Below the pieces are notes generated by a model. It was not told the origin of the DNA. It was given only the letters and a program-made list of their open reading frames with translations, and did not search any database. DNA of 20,958 nt, from NCBI GenBank assembly GCA_964586775.1, contig CAZPJD010000012.1:1-20958 (forward strand), written 5' to 3'. Positions 1-5,487 of the stretch are shown here, one piece after another (position 1 is the first letter of the stretch; each line of letters begins with the position of its first letter). Source of the DNA: JADLEX01 sp964586775. Lineage in GTDB: Bacteria; Lernaellota; Lernaellaia; JACKCT01. Both the position numbers and the translations under genes were made by a program.

Positions 1-1
1 C

Positions 2-217
2 GATCGCTACGGCCTGCCCAAGCAGCCGACGACGACGCCCGCCATCGGCGAGGGAAAGATCTACTACAAGCTCGTCTATCACCCGTGGCTGCCGTGGGTG
101 GTGCTGGGCGGCATTTTGCTCGCGATGGTGGGTTTCATCCGCACCGATTGGGGGTTCCGGCTACTCCGAACCGGCGGAACTCCGAAAAAACGACAGCGTC
201 CCGAACCCATGATCTGA
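2..217 (+). CDS. C-terminal fragment of an integral membrane protein, possibly cytochrome c biogenesis (CcmF/ResB-like)
   Basis: This frame is open from the window edge to TGA at 215-217, giving the last 71 residues of a protein whose start lies outside. It begins DRYGLPKQPTTTPAIGEGK. A single strong hydrophobic helix follows (about residues 29-46, with WLPWVVLGGILLAMVGF inside it), then a basic tail (KKRQRP). A Pro/Thr 'QPTTTPAI' element followed by a basic-aromatic stretch, a final membrane helix containing LGG, and a short basic cytoplasmic tail resembles the end of CcmF or ResB-type cytochrome c heme-handling proteins. Only this tail is visible, so the family is a guess; a C-terminal membrane anchor is what the sequence itself supports. 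Confidence 0.55.
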   Translation, partial: DRYGLPKQPTTTPAIGEGKIYYKLVYHPWLPWVVLGGILLAMVGFIRTDWGFRLLRTGGTPKKRQRPEPMI

Positions 218-251
218 TTTGCGAGATATCCACGGCGCGCAGCCGCGAATG

Positions 252-260
252 TGGTATGAT
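252..260 (+). promoter_or_regulatory. Candidate extended -10 promoter for the 302-1510 lipoprotein
   Basis: TGGTATGAT combines a TG at the extended position with TATGAT, which matches five of six bases of the sigma-70 -10 box. I see no -35 hexamer at normal spacing. The expected start, near 267, would give a leader of about 35 nt to the ATG at 302. The site lies in the short gap after the stop at 217. Confidence 0.35.
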
Positions 261-301
261 GTCTCCGATCGAACGGAGACACTTCGCTCGGCGGAATCAT
301 C

Positions 302-1510
302 ATGCGTTCGCGGCGCGCCATCGGCTTCGCTTCGGCTCTCATATGGCTGTTTTCGCTCGCCTGCGCGGATGACGACGACTCCACTGCGTCCGATGAAAGC
401 GCCGCGAGCGATGACGACGCCGATAACGATCCGGACGATGACGTCGATGACGATCAACTCGATGATGACCCCGACGACGATGCCGACGACGACGCGGACG
501 ACGACGCGGACGACGACGTCCAGCCACTCTGCCGCGAGCCACTGACCCCGCCCTTCGGGTATCAGGACAACGAAGCCCTGTGGCTTGTCGCGCGCGTGCT
601 GGATCCCGACTCGCCCGTGATGGCGATCTACGCGTTTTTCTGGGCCGATTGGTTCGCCGTGGACGGCTGCTCGTGGTCGGCGGTCGAGGCGGTGCTCTTT
701 TTGCGCGACATTGAAGACGGTGAGACGATCGCGGCGGGCGGCAAGCGCCCCGACTGGGACTTCACGCAGACACCGGGGGTTCGTTACGACACGCGGGCCG
801 GCGACCTGATCCACGCGCGGGCGGTCCCCGGCGACCCCGACGCGTGGCGCATCGACATCGCTGCGAGCGACTTCGATATCGCGATCGAACTCGACATGCG
901 CCACCTGCTCGTCTGGTCCACGCGCTACGTATCCTGGTTCGACGCCGACGCGCACGCGAGCGGCCGAATCGGCGCCGAAGATTTCGAGTCGGACGCCCAC
1001 GCCACACTCGAGCGCTGGTGGGACATGGGCGGCCTGAATCCCATGAACGGTGAAACGGACGTGATTCGGGGCTGGTGGCTCTACGCGCCGATGCACTGGC
1101 GGGCGACGGATGGGACGCGGGCGACGACCCTCGTATGGCTGTGGCGGGGATTCGCGGGCGACGTCGAGGTGACGGTGCGCGACGACGGCGCGGCGAGCAT
1201 CGGCGATGAAAGGGTCGACATCGACACCGCCGAGATCGACGTGGACTTTCCCGAAAACGACGGCCCGGACCTCAACCGCTACCGCCTGCGGGGGACGCTG
1301 GCCGACGGGCGCGAATACGAATACGAGGCGTCGGTCGTGCGCCGGTATCGCGATGTGTATCCCGACGGGTGGACCGACTTCGAGACGCCCGAATACGTCG
1401 AGACGCACGACCTGATGGAAGGCGTCCTCGTGATCGAAGGGGAGACCTACGCCGGCGGCGGCGTGCAGGAGTGGCACGTCACGCGGGACAACCCCCTGCC
1501 TTCTCCCTGA
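302..1510 (+). CDS. Asp-tethered lipoprotein of unknown function
   Basis: This is a 402-residue secreted protein. Residues 1-20 form a signal peptide (MRSRR basic head, then a hydrophobic core) ending in a slightly atypical lipobox, SLAC, with the lipidated cysteine at 21. Residues 23-72 are an almost pure Asp tract broken by Ala/Ser. The remaining 330 residues are a soluble domain rich in Trp, Asp and alternating beta-like segments, with Cys77 at its start and another Cys in DGCSW. I do not recognise the family; the beta-rich, Trp-rich character and the closing GGGVQEWHV faintly recall lipocalin-like CrtC/AttH folds, but that is only an impression. The predicted location is the outer membrane, with the globular domain held off the surface by the acidic tether. 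It is probably a single-gene unit: it ends 3 nt from the stop of the convergent 1514-2146 gene, with no terminator between. Confidence 0.8.
   Translation: MRSRRAIGFASALIWLFSLACADDDDSTASDESAASDDDADNDPDDDVDDDQLDDDPDDDADDDADDDADDDVQPLCREPLTPPFGYQDNEALWLVARVLDPDSPVMAIYAFFWADWFAVDGCSWSAVEAVLFLRDIEDGETIAAGGKRPDWDFTQTPGVRYDTRAGDLIHARAVPGDPDAWRIDIAASDFDIAIELDMRHLLVWSTRYVSWFDADAHASGRIGAEDFESDAHATLERWWDMGGLNPMNGETDVIRGWWLYAPMHWRATDGTRATTLVWLWRGFAGDVEVTVRDDGAASIGDERVDIDTAEIDVDFPENDGPDLNRYRLRGTLADGREYEYEASVVRRYRDVYPDGWTDFETPEYVETHDLMEGVLVIEGETYAGGGVQEWHVTRDNPLPSP
368..517 (+). repeat. Low-complexity GAC/GAT tract encoding an Asp-rich tether, ending in a 12-bp tandem repeat
   Basis: The tract encodes residues 23-72 of the lipoprotein. 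Its 3' end contains three consecutive 12-bp units (482-493 GCCGACGACGAC, then GCGGACGACGAC at 494-505 and again at 506-517), each encoding Ala-Asp-Asp-Asp. The last two units are identical. Unit loss or gain by slippage would stay in frame and change only tether length. Confidence 0.8.
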
Positions 1511-1513
1511 TCC

Positions 1514-2146
1514 TCAGCGCCGCACGAGATTGATCGCGATATTCGGCCCCATCCCCCGCACGTACGCGAGATGCACCCAGAGCATGGCGAGCGGCTCCAG
1601 ATAACGCGCGGCGCGCAGGTCTCCGGCATCGACGGGCTCGAATCCGATTTCCGCGGCCATCGAGGCGACGACGTTCTTCGCCTCTTCGTCGTCGCCGCAC
1701 AGGAACATCGTGATCGCCGCACCGTGGTAATCCGGGTTCGCCATATTCATCGAACCCGTGGTGCTGTAACACTTGACCACCCGCGCGCCCGGCGCACGCG
1801 AAGCCACCAATTCCGCGCCCGAGGTGGTCGTGCCGAGCGCGAGACCCGACATCCCCGCCGCGATCGGGTTGGTGCAATCGACAAGGATCTTCCCGGCGAG
1901 GTCGCCCGCCGCATCGAGGGCGTTCATCGTCTGATCCCATGGCGTCGCGAGCACCACCAAATCGGCCCGGTCGACGGAGCGCGCGACCGTTTCCGCGCGA
2001 AAATCGTCGCCCATCGCCGCGCGCAGATCGGCGAGGCGACCGGACTTGGGATCGCGCGCCGCAAACACCACCTCGTGACCCACCTGCGTGAATCGGCGGC
2101 CCAGCGTGCCGCCCACATTGCCGCTTCCGATCATCGCGATACGCAT
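1514..2146 (-). CDS. NAD(P)-binding Rossmann protein, F420-dependent NADP oxidoreductase-like
   Basis: This 210-residue protein opens with a classical dinucleotide-binding motif, MRIAMIGSGNVGG (GxGxxG at residues 7-12), then an early strand-helix pair (EVVFAARDP) with an Arg at the position that often selects NADP. Later come a VVLATPWD segment and a KILVDCTNP segment, both typical of the COG2085 family (F420H2:NADP oxidoreductase and the predicted Rossmann domain shared with P5C reductase). The physiological substrate cannot be read from the sequence; in organisms without F420 these proteins act as generic NADP-linked reductases of unknown substrate. The start at 2146 was chosen over a longer frame because AAGGGGGA sits directly upstream and the Rossmann motif begins at once. 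It is transcribed divergently from moaA. Confidence 0.82.
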   Translation of the reverse strand: MRIAMIGSGNVGGTLGRRFTQVGHEVVFAARDPKSGRLADLRAAMGDDFRAETVARSVDRADLVVLATPWDQTMNALDAAGDLAGKILVDCTNPIAAGMSGLALGTTTSGAELVASRAPGARVVKCYSTTGSMNMANPDYHGAAITMFLCGDDEEAKNVVASMAAEIGFEPVDAGDLRAARYLEPLAMLWVHLAYVRGMGPNIAINLVRR

Positions 2147-2302
2147 GTTTTCCCCCTTCGCGTTCCATCGCGCGAACGAACCGAGCATGCCCGATTCGGA
2201 TGCGCGATAAAAGGGGGCGTGGCCTTGCTCCCCGGCGTTCCGTTTGAAAATATTTAACGCACGTCATTTACCGCGAATCGGATTCGGGGTATGGGCTAAA
2301 CC
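2147..2302. promoter_or_regulatory. Divergent intergenic region between the Rossmann gene and moaA
   Basis: This 156-bp gap must hold the promoters of both flanking genes. It contains an A/T-rich patch (GAAAATATTTAA, 2246-2257) in otherwise GC-rich DNA, a plausible -10 area for either direction, but no convincing -35/-10 pair. A 13-bp perfect palindrome, CGAATC-G-GATTCG (2274-2286), lies 16 nt upstream of the moaA GTG and could be an operator or a small hairpin at the ribosome-binding region. I see nothing resembling a molybdenum-cofactor riboswitch. Confidence 0.3.
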
Positions 2303-3337
2303 GTGAATTCGGTCGCCGAAATCCGCGCCCTTCCATTTGCGCCGCTCGTGGACCGCCACGGGCGCGTGTTCACGTATCTGCGTCTCGCGGTCAACGAAAA
2401 GTGCAACCTGCGCTGCGCGTACTGTATGCCCGAGGACGGCCTCGCCCTCTCACCCGAGGCCGATCTGCTCTCCCTGGACGAAATTGCGCGAATCGTCGCC
2501 GTCGCGGCGATGTGCGGCGTACGAAAGATCCGACTGACCGGCGGCGAGCCGTTGCTGCGCAAGGATCTGATCGAGATCGTGCGCTGTGCGGCGACGACGC
2601 CGGGAATCGATTCCGTTCACCTCACGACCAACGGCATGCTCCTCGAACGTCACCTCGACACCCTGCGCGGCGCGGGGCTCACCGGGCTCAACATCAGCCT
2701 CGACTCCCTCGACCCCGCGCGGTTCGAGTCGATCACCCGCCGCCGAGGAGGCGAGGTCGTGCTCGGTGCCGTGCGCGCCGCGCTGCGTTCGGGCATCCCC
2801 TCGGTGAAGCTCAACGCCGTGGCCCTGCGCGGCCTGAACGACGATCAATTCGGCGACTTCGTCGAACTCACGCGCGACGAACCGCTCGGCATTCGCTTCA
2901 TCGAACTCATGCCCTTCGACGACCATCAGATCTGGAAGACCGGGCGTTTTCTCAAGGCCGACTGGATCGTCGATCGCCTGCGCATGCTGTACCCGAACAT
3001 CGAGGCCGCCGACGGCTCGTCCACCGAACATTTCGTCTTTCGCGTGCCCGGCTATCGGGGAAAGGTCGCCGTGATTCCCGCCTACACGCGCGACCTGTGC
3101 GGCACGTGCAATCGCATTCGCGTCACCGCCAACGGGCGCATCCGCAACTGCCTTTACGCGTCGAGGGAGTTCGACCTGCGCGAGCTGCTGCGCTCGGGCG
3201 CGAGCGACGCCGACGTGGCCGCGCGGCTGCGCGAGGCGATGCTCGCCAAGGCGGCGGACGGATGGTCGGCCCAGCACGAAGCGGGCGAACTGCGCATCGC
3301 TTTTGTCCGCACCAGCATGACGCAGATCGGCGGCTAG
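2303..3337 (+). CDS. moaA: GTP 3',8-cyclase MoaA (radical SAM)
   Basis: This enzyme catalyses the first step of molybdopterin synthesis, converting GTP to 3',8-cyclo-7,8-dihydro-GTP with two iron-sulfur clusters. The 344-residue protein shows all key elements: the radical-SAM cluster ligands Cys34, Cys38 and Cys41 (CNLRCAYC), the SAM-binding GGEP at 80-83, the second cluster ligands Cys266, Cys269 and Cys283 (CGTC...C), and the C-terminal Gly-Gly (MTQIGG) that enters the active site in MoaA. The length is normal for the family. Translation starts at GTG 2303; an ATG at 2291 is out of play because its frame stops two codons later. It heads a tight moaA-moaD-moaE operon. moaC is not in the window and is needed for the next step, so the pathway must be completed elsewhere. 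Confidence 0.97.
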   Translation: MNSVAEIRALPFAPLVDRHGRVFTYLRLAVNEKCNLRCAYCMPEDGLALSPEADLLSLDEIARIVAVAAMCGVRKIRLTGGEPLLRKDLIEIVRCAATTPGIDSVHLTTNGMLLERHLDTLRGAGLTGLNISLDSLDPARFESITRRRGGEVVLGAVRAALRSGIPSVKLNAVALRGLNDDQFGDFVELTRDEPLGIRFIELMPFDDHQIWKTGRFLKADWIVDRLRMLYPNIEAADGSSTEHFVFRVPGYRGKVAVIPAYTRDLCGTCNRIRVTANGRIRNCLYASREFDLRELLRSGASDADVAARLREAMLAKAADGWSAQHEAGELRIAFVRTSMTQIGG

Positions 3338-3355
3338 CCGAGGGGAGCCATTCGC

Positions 3356-3598
3356 GTGAATATCCGTCTTCGTTGCTTTTCCCACATCAAGTACGCGCTC
3401 GGGCGCGACGAGCTGACGCTCGAAATGCCGGGCGGGGCGAGGGTGGGCGACGTGGTCGCGCGCGTGCGGGAGATGGGCGGCGACGCGCTGCGGTCGATTC
3501 CCGTGCGCGCCGCCGTGAATCAGGAGTACGTCGACGAGGGCGCGGCGCTCGCCGACGGCGACGAGGTCGCGCTGATCCCGCCGGTACAGGGGGGCTGA
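3356..3598 (+). CDS. moaD: Molybdopterin synthase sulfur-carrier subunit MoaD
   Basis: This 80-residue ubiquitin-like protein ends in the diagnostic Gly79-Gly80, preceded by VALIPPVQ, a typical MoaD/ThiS C-terminus. The terminal glycine is adenylated and thiocarboxylated, then donates sulfur to cyclic pyranopterin within the MoaD-MoaE complex. The start is GTG at 3356, with AGGGGAG (3341-3347) as a strong ribosome-binding site 18 nt after the moaA stop. The stop codon abuts the moaE ATG, so the two synthase subunits are probably translationally coupled. The length is normal. Confidence 0.95.
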   Translation: MNIRLRCFSHIKYALGRDELTLEMPGGARVGDVVARVREMGGDALRSIPVRAAVNQEYVDEGAALADGDEVALIPPVQGG

Positions 3599-4027
3599 AT
3601 GATCCGCATCGTCATCACACCCGAACCGATCGCCGCACCGCCCGCGGACGACGCGCGCACGGGCGAGGGATCGGAGCTGATCTTTCACGGTCGCGTGCGA
3701 GATGAAGAGCATGGCCGGCAGGTCGTGGCGCTCGAATATGAACACTACGCGGGCATGGCCGAGGCCGAGCTCGAGAAACTCGCGCGGGAAACCGTCGAGC
3801 AGTTTCGTCTCGCCGATCTCCTCTGCACGCACCGCGTCGGCCGCATCGGCGTGGGCGAATCGAGCCTGCAGGTGATCGTCTGGTCGAAGCACCGCGCCGA
3901 AGGGCTGCGCGCGATGGGGCATTTCATCCGACAACTCAAGCTGCGCGTGCCAATCTGGAAGTGGGCCGTGACGCCGGACGGCGAACGATTCCCTTCGCAC
4001 TGCAATCATGAGCATGACGAGGACTGA
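3599..4027 (+). CDS. moaE: Molybdopterin synthase catalytic subunit MoaE
   Basis: This 142-residue large subunit of molybdopterin synthase converts cyclic pyranopterin monophosphate to the dithiolene molybdopterin using MoaD thiocarboxylate. Comparing with the E. coli MoaE sequence from memory, the active-site residues are all kept at a constant offset of five: Arg34 (GRVR), Arg99 (SKHR), Lys114 (RQLK) and Lys121 (PIWK). The common PIWKKE/PFWKRE motif reads PIWKWA here. The C-terminus is an unusual His/Cys/Asp-rich tail (HCNHEHDED). Its ATG follows the moaD TGA with no gap, so it is read from the same message. Confidence 0.95.
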   Translation: MIRIVITPEPIAAPPADDARTGEGSELIFHGRVRDEEHGRQVVALEYEHYAGMAEAELEKLARETVEQFRLADLLCTHRVGRIGVGESSLQVIVWSKHRAEGLRAMGHFIRQLKLRVPIWKWAVTPDGERFPSHCNHEHDED

Positions 4028-4136
4028 ATCGGAAGCGCTCAGACTCTCGGCGAATAATCTGACAATTCTCATGGGGATGCCCCCGCGCGATCGCTACACT
4101 CCGGCGAATGGCCAACATCAACCGGAGGGAGCGCGG

Positions 4137-4730
4137 ATGAGCGGGCACGTGGCGCGAGGGCGCGACAATTCGATCTGGAAGCTGCTTTTCATCGTGGCGG
4201 GCATCGCCGCCTTCATGGCGTCTTTCGCCGCGGGATGCGGTGACGATGACGACGACGATGAAGATGACGACAGCACCTACGACGACGACGCGGGTGACGA
4301 CGATGCGTCGGACGACGACAGCGCCGACGACGACACCGGCGATGACGACTCCGATGATGACGATTCGGACGACGATGCGGACGACGACGATTCGGATGAC
4401 GACGTCGACGATGATTCGGACGACGATGCCGATGACGACGCGGACGACGACACCGGCGGGAACATCGTGGACGTGACGATCGAGAGCTTCGATGTCAGCC
4501 CCGATCCGATCAATATCAACGTGGGCGACACGGTGCGCTGGACGAACGAGGACGGCGTGAACCACACCGTGACGAGCGGATCGCCGGGAAGCCCCGACGG
4601 CGAGTTCGACGAGACCGTGCCCAAGAACGGCGGCACCGCCGAGGTCACGTTCAACTCCGCGGGAACGCGAACCTACTACTGCAAGCCGCACTCGGGCATG
4701 ATGAATGGCTACGAGATCAACGTGAACTGA
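4137..4730 (+). CDS. Asp-tethered cupredoxin lipoprotein (amicyanin-like type 1 copper site)
   Basis: This 197-residue protein has three parts. Residues 1-33 are a signal peptide ending AAGC, with the lipidated cysteine at 34. Residues 36-105 are a roughly 70-residue Asp tract with Ser/Ala/Thr interruptions. Residues 109-197 are a cupredoxin domain. The copper ligands are visible: His143 (VNHTV), Cys182 and His185 (YYCKPH) and Met188 or Met189. The Cys-x2-His-x2-Met loop is the short type of amicyanin rather than the longer plastocyanin loop. The likely role is one-electron transfer at the outer membrane or cell surface; partners are unknown. ATG 4137 was chosen because GGAGG (4124-4128) precedes it and the signal peptide starts there. 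It follows moaE by 109 nt and ends at a strong terminator, so it may share the moa transcript or use its own promoter. Confidence 0.9.
   Translation: MSGHVARGRDNSIWKLLFIVAGIAAFMASFAAGCGDDDDDDEDDDSTYDDDAGDDDASDDDSADDDTGDDDSDDDDSDDDADDDDSDDDVDDDSDDDADDDADDDTGGNIVDVTIESFDVSPDPININVGDTVRWTNEDGVNHTVTSGSPGSPDGEFDETVPKNGGTAEVTFNSAGTRTYYCKPHSGMMNGYEINVN
4242..4451 (+). repeat. Low-complexity Asp-codon tract of the cupredoxin lipoprotein
   Basis: About 210 bp of almost uninterrupted GAC/GAT codons encode residues 36-105, broken by single Ser, Ala, Thr, Gly or Val codons in patterns such as DSDDDD and DADDD. GAC and GAT are mixed, so the DNA repeat is more degenerate than the protein repeat. The same kind of tract occurs at 368-517 in another lipoprotein. 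Confidence 0.85.
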
Positions 4731-4754
4731 CGAACGCGCGGAACGTGCAACCTG

Positions 4755-4787
4755 CGGGCGTCCGGGCAACCGGGCGCCCGTTTTCTT
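4755..4787 (+). terminator. Strong intrinsic terminator after the cupredoxin gene
   Basis: An 11-bp stem (4755-4765 with 4770-4780, one G-T wobble) closes a GCAA tetraloop and runs directly into TTTTCTT. It lies 25 nt after the cupredoxin stop and ends the moa/cupredoxin transcription region before the ligase gene at 4822. Confidence 0.9.
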
Positions 4788-4821
4788 GCGGGCGCGGCGC
4801 GATCCGACTACAAACGCGGGC

Positions 4822-5487
4822 ATGAACTCCGCCCCCGATTTCCCCCGATACGGCGACGACGATGCGCTCGTGGCCGCGACGCGCGCCGACGGCCTCGCGC
4901 GCATTCGCGTGTCGCGGCCCGACCGCGTGCGCGTGGTGCTGGGTCGTGGAAGCCGGGCCGATGTCGAGCTTCATCTCGATAGCTGCGTCGCGGACGGCGT
5001 CGAGATCGTCCGCCGCCCCGGCGGTGGCTGCGCCGTGGTGCTGGATCCCGGCAACCTCACGATCGCCATCGCGCTGCCCGCGCCCGGCATCTCCGACAAC
5101 CCGCGCTGGTTCGCCACCATCACCGCGTGGATGATCGATGCGCTCGCCGACGCGGGTGTGCCGGACGTCGCCACCGATGGCGTCTCGGATCTGGTGATCG
5201 CAAATCGCAAGGTGGGCGGGTCGTGCATCCATCGCGCATCGGGCGTGCTGCACTACGCCGCGTCGCTGCTCGTTTCGCCCGACGTGGAGTTGATGGAACG
5301 CTGGCTTCGTCACCCGCCTCGCGAACCGAACTATCGCGCGCGGCGCACGCACGCCGATTTCGTCGGGTCCATCGCGGAGTTCAGTCCGTCCGCAGCGAAT
5401 GAGGGATTCGCCGAGACCTTCGAGCAGGCTCTGCGCGCGCGCATGGCGGAGCGTTTCGCCGTCGCAACGTACCTATTGCGGCGATAG
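4822..5487 (+). CDS. Lipoate-protein ligase A family protein, catalytic domain only
   Basis: This 221-residue member of the BPL/LplA/LipB family attaches lipoate (or a related acyl group) to lysines of 2-oxoacid dehydrogenase E2 or glycine cleavage H proteins, using ATP. Seen in the sequence are RRPGGG (residues 64-69), a following PGNLTIAI strand equivalent to the family's HDxGNLNYSF, and GVSDLVIANRKVGGSC with the probable catalytic Lys130. HYAASLLV (144-151) matches the conserved substrate-tunnel strand. It is much shorter than E. coli LplA (about 337 residues) and lacks the C-terminal accessory domain, as in two-part LplA/LplB systems or LipM/LipL-type transferases. ATG 4822 starts 35 nt after the terminator. 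The 3' end overlaps the convergent metallopeptidase gene by 15 nt. Confidence 0.85.
   Translation: MNSAPDFPRYGDDDALVAATRADGLARIRVSRPDRVRVVLGRGSRADVELHLDSCVADGVEIVRRPGGGCAVVLDPGNLTIAIALPAPGISDNPRWFATITAWMIDALADAGVPDVATDGVSDLVIANRKVGGSCIHRASGVLHYAASLLVSPDVELMERWLRHPPREPNYRARRTHADFVGSIAEFSPSAANEGFAETFEQALRARMAERFAVATYLLRR

Noticed and set aside
365..520. GAC-rich direct repeats considered as a CRISPR-like or iteron array
   Set aside because: There are no unique spacers and the periodicity follows Asp codons in a coding frame.
161..1477. Long minus-strand frame opposite the first lipoprotein, with a Val/Ile-rich segment from the Asp tract
   Set aside because: The hydrophobic VVVRVVVRI-like stretch is just the antisense reading of GAC/GAT repeats. 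The plus strand has a proper signal peptide and tether.
2189..2302. Molybdenum-cofactor riboswitch before moaA
   Set aside because: The gap is short and, apart from a 13-bp palindrome, shows no stem architecture like the Moco motif.
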